IMG/VR virus record: IMGVR_UViG_3300036841_000153
Coordinates: 1 to 46,954 of that record
Length of the DNA: 46,954 bases
Direction: 5' to 3' (one strand)
DNA from: a virus
The position numbers were made by a program, and so were the translations under genes. This document shows positions 24,668 to 31,790 of this stretch, piece after piece. Below the pieces are notes generated by a model that saw nothing but the letters and a program-made list of their open reading frames with translations, was not told the DNA's origin and did no database searches. Position 1 is the first letter of the stretch. Every line of letters starts with the position of its first letter.

Positions 24668-24981
24668 CCACGTTCCACCTGACCATCGGCACCGACAATG
24701 CCGCCTTCGATCCGGAGCCGGAGCCGGAGCTTGCTCACCTGCTCCGCTCGATTGCCGACCGGATCGAGTACGGCTCCGACCACGGCAACCTGGCCGAGTC
24801 TCGGCCGATCTACGACAGCAACGGCAACCGGGTGGGGCAGTTCACGCTCACCGAGGAGCCGGTGCTCAACGACATCCGCCGGATCGCACGGCTACTGGCC
24901 GAGCGCACCGACGACGACAACGCACAGGACTGGGCGGCCGATCTGAACCTGGCCGCCCACACGATTGGAGGATCCGCATGA
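24664..24981 (+). CDS. Hypothetical protein (105 aa)
   Basis: ATGA overlaps at both ends. Strand-rich first 20 residues, helix ELAHLLRSIADRIEYG, then a beta hairpin (SRPIYDSNGNRVGQFTL) and a helix DIRRIARLLAERT. No family recognised. Confidence 0.68.
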   Translation: MTTFHLTIGTDNAAFDPEPEPELAHLLRSIADRIEYGSDHGNLAESRPIYDSNGNRVGQFTLTEEPVLNDIRRIARLLAERTDDDNAQDWAADLNLAAHTIGGSA

Positions 24982-25334
24982 ACAAGCTCGCATTCGGCTA
25001 CCCGCCGCCCGAGAACGTGCAGGCGGCATGGGGCGCACGCCTGATCATCACGCAACAGGGCATGACCGATCTGGTCTACAACCGGCAGGACGCCTTCGGG
25101 GAGTGGGGCAACCTCAAGGTCTGGCTGAACACGGGCACGCCCAAGTTCAGGATCCAGCAGGCACTGGGCACGCTCAGCGAGATGCTGGCGGGCTACCAGC
25201 TATCCACCCGGGAGACGAAGGAGGTTGTCCTGTACGAGGACGACCAGGGCCGAATCATCGGCAACCCGAACAGCAGCGCCGGGTACTGCTACGTCTGCGC
25301 CTGGCTGTTCGAGGACGAGGCGGTGGCAGCATGA
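24978..25334 (+). CDS. Hypothetical protein (118 aa)
   Basis: Set by an ATGA overlap with the upstream stop. Starts KLAFGYPPPENVQAAWGARL, with TDLVYNRQDAFGEW next and a helix TPKFRIQQALGTLSEMLAG; two Cys near the end (YCYVCAWLFEDE). No family recognised. Confidence 0.68.
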   Translation: MNKLAFGYPPPENVQAAWGARLIITQQGMTDLVYNRQDAFGEWGNLKVWLNTGTPKFRIQQALGTLSEMLAGYQLSTRETKEVVLYEDDQGRIIGNPNSSAGYCYVCAWLFEDEAVAA

Positions 25335-25699
25335 CGCCGCCCGCCTGGAAGATCACCAGGGACCTGATCAACGACAGCGGCGCCGGTGGCGGCGCCGACG
25401 AAATGACTCCCAGCCGCGCCGGTTGGGGACAGGGCACGTTCAACGAGGGCGAGCCCCGCTATCCGTTCCGGCTGTTCGACGACGACGGGGAGCACTACTA
25501 CTCCGGGGAGTGCAACGAGGCCGCCTACTGGGCCGACGACGTGGACGGCTCGCTCCTGCAGGCGTGGAAGTGGGGCGAGTACGACGCCGGAGCCGTCCAC
25601 TGCCGGGTCAAGCTCACGGACCTCGAGCAGCTGGACCCACGGGCCGCCGAGATCCTGGCGAAGTACGCCGTGGACGGATGGGTTGGGCTGTTCGGATGA
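25331..25699 (+). CDS. Hypothetical protein (122 aa)
   Basis: ATGA-coupled. Long acidic beta-rich region (PYPFRLFDDDGEHYYSG type, Trp-rich), then a helix LEQLDPRAAEILAKYAVDGW. No family recognised. A Gly-rich N-terminal loop (GAGGGADEM) is visible. Confidence 0.68.
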   Translation: MTPPAWKITRDLINDSGAGGGADEMTPSRAGWGQGTFNEGEPRYPFRLFDDDGEHYYSGECNEAAYWADDVDGSLLQAWKWGEYDAGAVHCRVKLTDLEQLDPRAAEILAKYAVDGWVGLFG

Positions 25700-25884
25700 C
25701 CCACGACCCGGAGTGCATCGGCTGCGACCACGACTGTCCCTGGACACGCATCCCAGGGCCGATCGGGGCACCGTTCTGCGACATCTGCGACGACCACATG
25801 GAGGCAACCGCTGCACGGCACGACGAGGGCTGTGCGATCTGGCAGAACACGCTCAGTTCCTGCACCTGCGGAGAGGAGAGCTAG
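25696..25884 (+). CDS. Putative zinc-binding small protein (62 aa)
   Basis: Nine cysteines/histidines in CIGCDHDCPW, FCDICDDHM, DEGCAIW and SCTCGEE, consistent with one or two zinc sites. ATGA overlap with the preceding gene. Role unknown; small Zn-finger proteins in such blocks often target host factors. Confidence 0.65.
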   Translation: MTHDPECIGCDHDCPWTRIPGPIGAPFCDICDDHMEATAARHDEGCAIWQNTLSSCTCGEES

Positions 25885-25925
25885 TGCTGGGGGACCACAC
25901 ACAAACCGGACGATGGAGGCAACAG

Positions 25926-26360
25926 ATGACCTACTACACGCCGCCCGACGACAAGGGCGGCACCGTGTTCGACCCGAACGACAAAACCTTCGGGCCGATC
26001 ATGGCCGCGATCCAGCGGGGAGACTTCCGCCCTGCCGCTGAGATGCTCGAGGTCCTGGCCGCACGGGACGACGACCGCTTCGATCCCTCCACCTTGGAGG
26101 ACGCGGCGCGCTTCGAGCAGCGCGTCCAGGTCGGTCTGCAGGCGATCGACCTGGGAGACGGCGAGGATCCGGAGACGGACGCCTCGGACGTGATCTCGGA
26201 CGTTCTGACCGCCCTGTACGGCCCCGCTGGGATGCGGAAGCCGTCCGGCGGCTTCCTGTACCGCAAGGACGAGTGGGGAGCGGCCGAGGCCCTGCTCGAC
26301 CGGGCGTTCCACTCCTGGCAGGGGGACGCCGAGGACTACTACCTCAAGGAGGAGTCGTGA
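25926..26360 (+). CDS. Hypothetical protein (144 aa)
   Basis: ATG 25926, after a 41-base gap holding GGAGGCAACAG. Acidic alpha-helical protein: FGPIMAAIQRGDFRPAAEML, then EQRVQVGLQAIDLGDGED, DVISDVLTALYGP and a C-terminal helix AAEALLDRAFHSW. No family recognised. Confidence 0.7.
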   Translation: MTYYTPPDDKGGTVFDPNDKTFGPIMAAIQRGDFRPAAEMLEVLAARDDDRFDPSTLEDAARFEQRVQVGLQAIDLGDGEDPETDASDVISDVLTALYGPAGMRKPSGGFLYRKDEWGAAEALLDRAFHSWQGDAEDYYLKEES

Positions 26361-26542
26361 TCGAGTTTCCTTACGACGCTGGCGCTCAGCTGGCGCTCGA
26401 CACGCTCTCCGACCGCGAGGTAGACACCCGCGAGAACCTGCAGAAGCGGATCGAGAACTACGACGGTGATCTGTGGATGGACTTCTTCGGCCCGCTCATG
26501 GACCGGCTCGAAGAAGCCCTGGGCTACGAGGAGGAATCGTGA
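26357..26542 (+). CDS. Small acidic protein (61 aa)
   Basis: GTG start in a GTGA overlap. Mostly helical (AQLALDTLSDREVDT, NLQKRIENYDGDLWMDFFGP). The final EEES codons double as the ribosome site of the next gene. No family recognised. Confidence 0.65.
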   Translation: MIEFPYDAGAQLALDTLSDREVDTRENLQKRIENYDGDLWMDFFGPLMDRLEEALGYEEES

Positions 26543-26811
26543 TGAGCACCCTGGCTGAAACCGACCGCTACCGGGGCGTGGACACCGCCACTGCCCTACG
26601 GCTACTGCAACAGCTGGACCAGGTTGGCCGCCTGAACGAGAAGGGGCTGAGGCTGCTCAGGGAAGCGCAGGACATCCTGGGCAAGCCGCTCGGCCTGCAC
26701 TGCACCGGCGTCGATGACGGCGACGGATTCTTCTCGCATGACGGGGACACCTGCCCGATCCACGAATGGCTGGTGCCGGAGGACTACGAGGCAATCGAGG
26801 AGGAGGCATGA
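26542..26811 (+). CDS. Hypothetical protein (89 aa)
   Basis: TGATG start. Helices TATALRLLQQLDQVGRLN and GLRLLREAQDILGK, followed by LHCTGVDDGDGFF..DTCPIHEW, with two Cys and His residues that might bind metal. No family recognised. Confidence 0.66.
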   Translation: MSTLAETDRYRGVDTATALRLLQQLDQVGRLNEKGLRLLREAQDILGKPLGLHCTGVDDGDGFFSHDGDTCPIHEWLVPEDYEAIEEEA

Positions 26812-27209
26812 GCGAGACGAAGCTAGGTTGCCGCAACTGCGGCGGCTCGAACATCCGCGCCTGGTATCCGGTGGACGAGGGGCAGGACATCGAGATCACC
26901 GGGCTGGACGAGGACGGGATCGTTCACTTCGACTTCACCGGGAGCACGACTTCCGGTGAGCCGGGTCCGGACGAGTCCTACTGGTGCCGCGACTGTGACG
27001 ACAACGCGATCACACTGGAGGAACTGCTCGGCCTGCCCCGCCCGAAGGGCGCTCCGCGCTACACGGACGCCGAGGCGCTCGACGAACTGAACCTGCTGCT
27101 CTCCGCGCCGGAATGGCCGGGAGCGAGCGGGATGGAGGATGTGTGCGAGATCGTCCGTGGCACCGGCCGGCTCGAGGTCAAGGACGCACCGACCTGGGAG
27201 CGACATTGA
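26808..27209 (+). CDS. Putative zinc-ribbon protein (133 aa)
   Basis: ATGA-coupled. N-terminal CRNCGGSN and, about 55 residues later, YWCRDCDDNAI form a CxxC...CxxC zinc ribbon separated by an acidic beta region. The C-terminal 50 residues are helical (ALDELNLLLSAPEW). No family recognised. The stop overlaps the next TTG. Confidence 0.68.
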   Translation: MSETKLGCRNCGGSNIRAWYPVDEGQDIEITGLDEDGIVHFDFTGSTTSGEPGPDESYWCRDCDDNAITLEELLGLPRPKGAPRYTDAEALDELNLLLSAPEWPGASGMEDVCEIVRGTGRLEVKDAPTWERH

Positions 27210-27580
27210 TCACGCTGACCCTGACCGACGACGAGGCCCGCCTGCTGGCCGAGGCGCTCGACTCGCACAGATACTGGCAGCTGTCTGACGAGAACTACCG
27301 TCGGGACGGCCAGGTGCAGGAGCCGGGGTCAGACGATCCCGGCACTGCCGGCCGGATCATGGAAGTCCGTGGACTGGTCGAGAGGCTCACCTACCAGGAC
27401 AAGGTGATGAATCACCTGCTCAACGGGCTGCAGCACGTCAGCGGCTTCGTTGCCTGGGCGAAGGAACATGACATCGACCTGGACGTGGGGGACGAGGAGG
27501 AGGGCTACTCCCTGCTCGAGTACGCCCTGGACGAGATCAACACCGCCTACAACCTACTGGAAACGAAAGGAGAAGCATGA
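27206..27580 (+). CDS. Hypothetical protein (124 aa)
   Basis: TTG start overlapping the TGA stop (TTGA), with GGGAG 6 bases upstream. Helical, acidic: EARLLAEALDSHRYWQ, EVRGLVERLTYQDKVMNHLL and a C-terminal SLLEYALDEINTAYNLLETK. No family recognised. Confidence 0.68.
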   Translation: MITLTLTDDEARLLAEALDSHRYWQLSDENYRRDGQVQEPGSDDPGTAGRIMEVRGLVERLTYQDKVMNHLLNGLQHVSGFVAWAKEHDIDLDVGDEEEGYSLLEYALDEINTAYNLLETKGEA

Positions 27581-27780
27581 TGGGAATCGCCGTACTGGAA
27601 CTGGACAACTACGACGGGAAGGACCTGTCCGGCTGGCACTGGGAAGCTCTGCTCACCGAGCCGAACGTCCGGGTCAGCACCTTCAACAGCCTGGCCGAAC
27701 TGGAGGCCATCGTCTGCCGCAAGCACGGCGTCGAGCCGATGGAAACCCGGGACGACCTGGGCATGAGAAAGGAGGCGTGA
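27577..27780 (+). CDS. Small hypothetical protein (67 aa)
   Basis: Tandem ATGATG start coupled by ATGA. Strand IAVLELDNYDG, aromatic DLSGWHWEALL, helix SLAELEAIVCRKHG. No family recognised. Confidence 0.65.
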   Translation: MMGIAVLELDNYDGKDLSGWHWEALLTEPNVRVSTFNSLAELEAIVCRKHGVEPMETRDDLGMRKEA

Positions 27781-28076
27781 TGCCGGAGATCGCAGTCGGC
27801 TACGAGATCCTCGTCGAGGTCAAAGTGGACGAGGAGACGGGGGAGGTCACCGACGTGGTGGCCTTCCCCGAGGACATGACCAGCGTCCAGCCCGTCCACG
27901 TGTACGCCTACGAGGACAGCTACCTGGACGAGGACGACCCCCGCTACAAGCGTGCAGCCAACATCGCTGGCAACGTCAAGGTCACGGACCACGACGTTCA
28001 CCTGGGCTGGACGCTGCTGGCCGAGAACGACCGGCCGCCGTTCGGCTCCGACCCGTCCGGCTTCACGAGGGTCTGA
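27780..28076 (+). CDS. Hypothetical protein (98 aa)
   Basis: TGATG start. Beta-rich and acidic: EIAVGYEILVEVKVDEETG, DVVAFPEDMTSVQPVHV, then a turn rich in Asp and a C-terminal strand WTLLAENDRPPFG. No family recognised. Confidence 0.66.
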   Translation: MPEIAVGYEILVEVKVDEETGEVTDVVAFPEDMTSVQPVHVYAYEDSYLDEDDPRYKRAANIAGNVKVTDHDVHLGWTLLAENDRPPFGSDPSGFTRV

Positions 28077-28077
28077 C

Positions 28078-28236
28078 GTGATCACCGTCGAGTGCATCCG
28101 CGACGGAGTGAACCCACCCGTCTGGATCATCCCCGAGGGAGTGGCCGTCGCCTTCACCGGGCCGGACTGGGACGACAACCTGACAATCGAGGGCCCGCAC
28201 GACGGGCCGCTGCCCGAGCCGGAGGAGGAGGAATGA
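28078..28236 (+). CDS. Small hypothetical protein (52 aa)
   Basis: GTG one base after the previous stop. Strands TVECIRDGVNPPVWIIPEG and VAVAFTGPDW, then an acidic tail ending EPEEEE. No family recognised. Confidence 0.6.
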   Translation: MITVECIRDGVNPPVWIIPEGVAVAFTGPDWDDNLTIEGPHDGPLPEPEEEE

Positions 28237-28331
28237 TCGCCGTCGCCGCCCAGTCGTGGGCGTCCTTCGGGCTCGGCATCTTCGTCGGCCTGGTGATCGC
28301 CATGCTGATCAACTACTGGGATCGACGATGA
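28233..28331 (+). CDS. Tiny single-pass membrane protein (32 aa)
   Basis: ATGA overlap on both sides. SWASFGLGIFVGLVIAMLIN forms one transmembrane helix, followed by YWDRR, a positive inside-facing end. Function unknown; it is coupled to the HTH gene behind it. Confidence 0.58.
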   Translation: MIAVAAQSWASFGLGIFVGLVIAMLINYWDRR

Positions 28332-28594
28332 CCCAGCCACTGTGTCCGCGCTGCCGGCGGCACTACACGCGGCTGCACATCACCGAGGCGAACGAGCTGA
28401 TCCTCTACGGCCTAGCGGAGGCGGCGGAGTACCTCGAGGTCAGCCGGGTCAACCTACGGACAATCCGTTCTCGAGGTCAGATGATCGCGCCGGCGGCCGA
28501 ACTGAAGTGCGGACCGATCTGGTCGCAGTCACAGCTGGACGAGCAGCTGTATCTGTGGCAGCGGAAGCCGAAGAAGAAGCGAACGGCTGACTAG
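28328..28594 (+). CDS. Zn-knuckle plus HTH protein (88 aa)
   Basis: CPRCRRHYTRLH opens the protein, followed by a winged or MerR/excisionase-like HTH: LAEAAEYLEVSRVNLRTIRS, then a wing-like GPIWSQSQLDEQL segment. The basic C-terminus is KPKKKRTAD. It could be an excisionase-type or regulatory DNA-binding protein. Last gene of the rightward block. Confidence 0.62.
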   Translation: MTQPLCPRCRRHYTRLHITEANELILYGLAEAAEYLEVSRVNLRTIRSRGQMIAPAAELKCGPIWSQSQLDEQLYLWQRKPKKKRTAD

Positions 28595-28601
28595 GACAGA
28601 A

Positions 28602-28658
28602 GAGAGGGCGGGGCTCAGCCCAGCGGGTTTGGGGTTTCAAGGCAGGCTCCGCCCTCTC
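28602..28658. terminator. Long hairpin between convergent genes (bidirectional terminator candidate)
   Basis: GAGAGGGCGG (28602-28611) pairs with CCGCCCTCTC (28649-28658), plus a few further pairs inside, around a GC-rich loop. It lies between the rightward HTH gene stop and the leftward gene stop at 28681. There is no U-tract, so termination is inferred from position and stem only. Confidence 0.55.
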
Positions 28659-28680
28659 CACTACCCGGCCATGTACGGAC

Positions 28681-29523
28681 CTAAGCCGACTCACCGGGGG
28701 CCGAAGCCGTCAAGATCGTAACGCTGGCATCGGACGCAAGCGTTGCTCGCAGCTGCTTCTGCACCGACCGCTTCGGCATCCGCAGCACGCGGGCGATCTC
28801 GCCGGCGGTCAAACCCTCGGCCGCCAACTCTTTCACGCTGCGCTGCCGGCGCTGGCTGTCATGGTCGGCAAGCCAGGGCGGCACCCGGATCGGCCCGCGC
28901 ATGTCGCGGGCGATCCACTCCTCGGCCGCCTCCAGGTAGGTGCGCTCGAGCGGGCCGAGCAAAACATCGACACCCAAGAAGTAGCGGCGACGGATCTCGG
29001 CATAGCCGGCCGGCCAGACCTTCTCCAACTTTTTCAGCGCACGGCGAAGCTCCTGGTAGGAGCCCTTGCGGTCGTAGACGATCCGCTCCCGCTCCCAGCC
29101 GTAGCGTTCGCTCGAGGTCTCGCCGGCACGCAGGGCGGCCAGGCGGGCGAGCGTCTCCAGCTGGCGGTCGAGCATCCTCAGCGGGGTCGGCTCCGGGTTC
29201 GGGCTGGCCGACTCCTTGATCGGCTCGCCCGTGTATTCGTCGTAGGGCTCCTCGTAGCGAGGGTGGGAGGGATTGGACGGGCCTCGCCTCGGCCTCCAGC
29301 CCAGCCCGTCGCAGAGCGGACAGATCCTCATCCTCGTCCGCTCGCGCATCTTGCCGGTGCGTCGGCAGGCACCGCAAGGGACACGGCGACCGGGAGCGGG
29401 CCCGGGCAGCGAGCTCTGCGCGATCAGCCCGCTCGAGGTCGGAGGGTCAGGCAGGTAGTCGTACAGGGAGGCGAGCAGGATCCTGACGGCAGGGATCCTC
29501 TCTTCGATCGACTGACGGGCCAC
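28681..29523 (-). CDS. Zinc-finger and C-terminal HTH protein (280 aa)
   Basis: GTG start. CGACRRTG and CPLCDGLG form a DnaJ-like CxxC..CxxC zinc module (residues about 50-75). The middle is helical; the C-terminus (SVKELAAEGLTAGEIARVLR then MPKRSVQKQLRA) is a clear HTH like sigma region 4 or ArpU-type activators. It may be an activator of the leftward late promoter, but this is inference from domain order and divergent orientation. Transcribed leftward from the 29.9-30.4 kb control region. Confidence 0.68.
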   Translation of the reverse strand: MARQSIEERIPAVRILLASLYDYLPDPPTSSGLIAQSSLPGPAPGRRVPCGACRRTGKMRERTRMRICPLCDGLGWRPRRGPSNPSHPRYEEPYDEYTGEPIKESASPNPEPTPLRMLDRQLETLARLAALRAGETSSERYGWERERIVYDRKGSYQELRRALKKLEKVWPAGYAEIRRRYFLGVDVLLGPLERTYLEAAEEWIARDMRGPIRVPPWLADHDSQRRQRSVKELAAEGLTAGEIARVLRMPKRSVQKQLRATLASDASVTILTASAPGESA

Positions 29524-29563
29524 GGCGGATCTCCAGTCCGCAGCCCCGAGGCTCGCAGCGAGT

Positions 29564-29899
29564 CTAGCTGTCCTCGCTCGCCCGCAGGAAGGCTTCTTCG
29601 TCGAGCTGCTCGAGCGGCGTCAGCATCAGCGGCACCGGCGGCTCGTAGTGCGGACTGGTGATCAGCATCGGCTTGCCGTTGATGATCGCGGTGAACGGAT
29701 ACTTGGTCCGCAAGACGATCTCCTGCGGCGCCGGCCGAACAGCGTCCGGGTTCTGCCTGTACCACTTCGACTCCAGCGCCCGCTTCCATCCCCTCGGCGG
29801 CGGCCAGGGCACGCCCCACTCGGCCAGCTGCCTGCGCGTCCAGGCGCCTCGGCTGGTGCGGCAGGCAAGGATCTCGTCCGGGCTGGGTAAATGGGCCAT
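29564..29899 (-). CDS. Hypothetical protein with HNH/GIY-adjacent look, unknown (111 aa)
   Basis: ATG 29899. Starts MAHLPSPDEILACRTSRGAW, with a LAEWGVPWPPPRGWKRALES segment (Trp/Pro-rich, possibly winged helix) and a strand pair AIINGKPMLITSP. No family recognised. First gene of the leftward pair from the control region. Confidence 0.62.
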   Translation of the reverse strand: MAHLPSPDEILACRTSRGAWTRRQLAEWGVPWPPPRGWKRALESKWYRQNPDAVRPAPQEIVLRTKYPFTAIINGKPMLITSPHYEPPVPLMLTPLEQLDEEAFLRASEDS

Positions 29900-30407
29900 A
29901 ATTCGTCTATCCCTGATTTGGGAGGAGGGGCCGGCCCGCGCAAGCTAAGCCGGTTGTATAGCAACCGAGTTTGAGATTCACGGATTTCCCAGTCTTGCCT
30001 GCCCTGCGGCCCCTCTGTCGTCTGCTCTATTTCGATTCGCGGGAGTCTCTCGGTGCGAGCCCACGGTCGGAATCGAAAGAGTCAGCTGCCGGCAAGGAGT
30101 AGAACTCCCAGAACTACCGGCCCCCCGCCGTAGAGCATCCGCTGCTCAACTCTCTCGGCTGTTTCCCCTGGATCTACGCTCGTCTGCCTCCTTGGTCGGG
30201 AGCTCGAGCTTCGCAGGTATGAGCATCCCGGTCAAGAAGAAAAAGCCCGCTATTACCGACTTCTGATCACTATCTGTGGATAAATCGGGGGCGGAAATAA
30301 CCACCTGATATGCAGGGGTATGTTATATCTCTACCAAATAACTACTGCATAAGTACATGGTAAACGCTCTTCCCTATTCGGGGGTGCGGTCATACCCTCG
30401 GGCACAC
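29900..30407. promoter_or_regulatory. Noncoding control region between leftward pair and XRE repressor (508 bp)
   Basis: More AT-rich than the rest, with no convincing gene. Contents: a long inverted repeat TTTCGATTC (30030-30038) / GAATCGAAA (30070-30078) that would form a stem around about 31 bases; an AT-rich stretch 30270-30356 with TATATC- and TTATAT-like -10 candidates and dyads; and the 11-mer TGCATAAGTAC ending at 30354, repeated near attP. A possible 15-codon ORF exists at 30220-30267. Likely holds promoters for both directions and repressor operators. Confidence 0.6.
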
Positions 30408-30683
30408 ATGGTCACTGAGGAAGAGCGGTTGCACGAGGCGGGACGGCGTTTGAGGCGCACCCGCAAGAACATGACCCTGACCCAGGCGGACGTAGCCCAA
30501 GCGTGTGGCGTCGCCGTCTCCACGGTCGGGGCCTGGGAGTCGGGCCGACACGAGCCCAACCCTCGGTCGCTCAGGCTGCTGTCCGAGCTGTACGGCCAGG
30601 CCGCCGCTTACCTCCGTGCCTCAGATCTCGAGGAGGGCATGAATGGAAGTGGCGGAGCAGATCCGGAACGTTTCGACCCGTAG
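30408..30683 (+). CDS. XRE-family repressor-like regulator (91 aa)
   Basis: Cro/cI HTH: RLRRTRKNMTLTQADVAQAC then VAVSTVGAWESGRHEPNP (recognition helix VSTVGAWE) and LRLLSELYGQAAAYL. ATG 30408 was chosen because the longer start (30357) adds a linker-like segment; neither has a clear ribosome site, so leaderless translation is possible. A small prophage repressor or Cro-type regulator. Overlaps the next gene in a different frame by 41 bases. Confidence 0.75.
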   Translation: MVTEEERLHEAGRRLRRTRKNMTLTQADVAQACGVAVSTVGAWESGRHEPNPRSLRLLSELYGQAAAYLRASDLEEGMNGSGGADPERFDP

Positions 30684-31095
30684 CCTGCCGACCGGCGTCG
30701 AGATCTTCGTCGTCGAGCTGTCGAACGGACACCAGTACACGACCCGTGACCGCTCGCTCGGTCAGCTGGCCGGGTCGAACATCGGGCAGACGGCCCACAT
30801 CGAGTTCGACCAGCAGCAGAAGGGTCAGTACACGAATCGCTACATCAACACGCTGACGGTCCTCGAGTCGAGCCCGCCCGAGGCGAAGCCGGCCGGCCTG
30901 TTCGACAACGCCGAGCCCGAGCCTGCCGCCGGCGGTGTGGTCGCCACCGACAAGGACCTGCAGATCGCCAAGTCGGTCGCGCTCAAGGCCGGCGTCGACA
31001 TCCTCGAGTTCCTGCCGGCGGAGCAGCGCACGGTCGCCAACGTGGTCATCGCCGCCGAGTTCTTCACCCAGTGGCTGGTCAGCTGGAGGCCGTGA
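30643..31095 (+). CDS. Putative OB-fold-like ssDNA-binding protein (150 aa)
   Basis: ATG 30643, about 7 bases after GAGGAGGG. Residues 5-70 are five strands (EIFVVELSNGHQYTT, QTAHIEFDQQQ, YINTLTVLES), similar to an OB-fold; the acidic linker PAAGG... and a helical C-terminal half follow. This arrangement is like short phage ssDNA-binding proteins, but no diagnostic motif exists, so the call is tentative. Confidence 0.55.
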   Translation: MEVAEQIRNVSTRSLPTGVEIFVVELSNGHQYTTRDRSLGQLAGSNIGQTAHIEFDQQQKGQYTNRYINTLTVLESSPPEAKPAGLFDNAEPEPAAGGVVATDKDLQIAKSVALKAGVDILEFLPAEQRTVANVVIAAEFFTQWLVSWRP

Positions 31096-31259
31096 TGGTC
31101 AACCACTCGCTGACGATCACGCTCGAGGCGATCGAGGACCAGCACCAGACCGATCCGGTCGAGCTGACCCTCTCCGTCGACGAGGCGATCGAGCTCTACA
31201 ACACGCTCTCCGTCATCCTCGAGGGCAAGGTCAAGGACGCGGGGAGGGATCCCTCGTGA
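31095..31259 (+). CDS. Small hypothetical protein (54 aa)
   Basis: TGATG start. HSLTITLEAIEDQHQTDPVE and a helix EAIELYNTLSVILEGK. No family recognised. Coupled to the next gene by GTGA. Confidence 0.6.
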   Translation: MVNHSLTITLEAIEDQHQTDPVELTLSVDEAIELYNTLSVILEGKVKDAGRDPS

Positions 31260-31690
31260 GACAGCTCCTCGTCTTCGGAGACAAGACCTTCAAGATCGAG
31301 ATCCCGGACGACGCCAAGATCACCTTCGGCCCCTGGTCTCCGCCGACACGGAGTAGCAACAACCCCTCCGGCGCAGACATGTTCGGAGGGCCGCGCTACT
31401 CCCCGACTGGGACCTTGCGCGTCTACCAGGGCTCGAAGGAGAACATCGTGGCTCTCTTCGCCGGGGTTACCGGCTTCCGGGATCTCTCCCTCTCCTACGC
31501 CGAGCAGGTCGCAGTCGAGGAGGGCGCCTCGATCTGGCGGGATGACCAGGAGGGCTACGTCCGCGAGGACAAGGTTTCCCGCACCCGCACCTGGGGGCCT
31601 GGTGACAGCGGCCCGCCACAGATCGAGGAGGGCATCCCTTTTGAGGAGGAGCCTCCGCCTCCGAAGCGGCGCTCGAGGAAGGCGCCGTGA
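31256..31690 (+). CDS. Hypothetical protein (144 aa)
   Basis: GTG start in a GTGA overlap. Beta strands FGDKTFKIEIPDDAKITFG, a Gly/Pro/Ser loop, then TLRVYQGSKENIVALFAGV and SLSYAEQVAVEEG; the C-terminus is acidic Pro/Lys/Arg-rich. Probably a beta-sandwich-like small protein. No family recognised. Confidence 0.65.
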   Translation: MRQLLVFGDKTFKIEIPDDAKITFGPWSPPTRSSNNPSGADMFGGPRYSPTGTLRVYQGSKENIVALFAGVTGFRDLSLSYAEQVAVEEGASIWRDDQEGYVREDKVSRTRTWGPGDSGPPQIEEGIPFEEEPPPPKRRSRKAP

Positions 31691-31786
31691 GTGCCATGGT
31701 GGGGGTTCATCGTCGCCGTCGTGATCTGGCTGTTCCTGGCGCTGATGCTCGGCCTGCTGCTCGGACGATGGCTGTCGAGGCGCTGA
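31691..31786 (+). CDS. Tiny single-pass membrane protein (31 aa)
   Basis: GTG immediately after the previous TGA, with GAGGAAGG about 9 bases upstream. MPWWGFIVAVVIWLFLALML then GLLLGRWLSRR is one long transmembrane helix with a basic end. The alternative overlapping frame is Arg-rich and unlike a protein, so this frame is preferred. Function unknown. Confidence 0.55.
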   Translation: MPWWGFIVAVVIWLFLALMLGLLLGRWLSRR

Positions 31787-31790
31787 ACCG

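Noticed and set aside
30220-30267. Mini open frame of 15 codons in the control region
   Set aside because: No convincing ribosome site and too short to judge; kept as part of the noncoding region.
31687-31790. Alternative frame starting at GTG 31687 (Arg-rich short peptide)
   Set aside because: The overlapping frame from GTG 31691 gives a clean membrane helix with a ribosome site, which fits a real small protein better.
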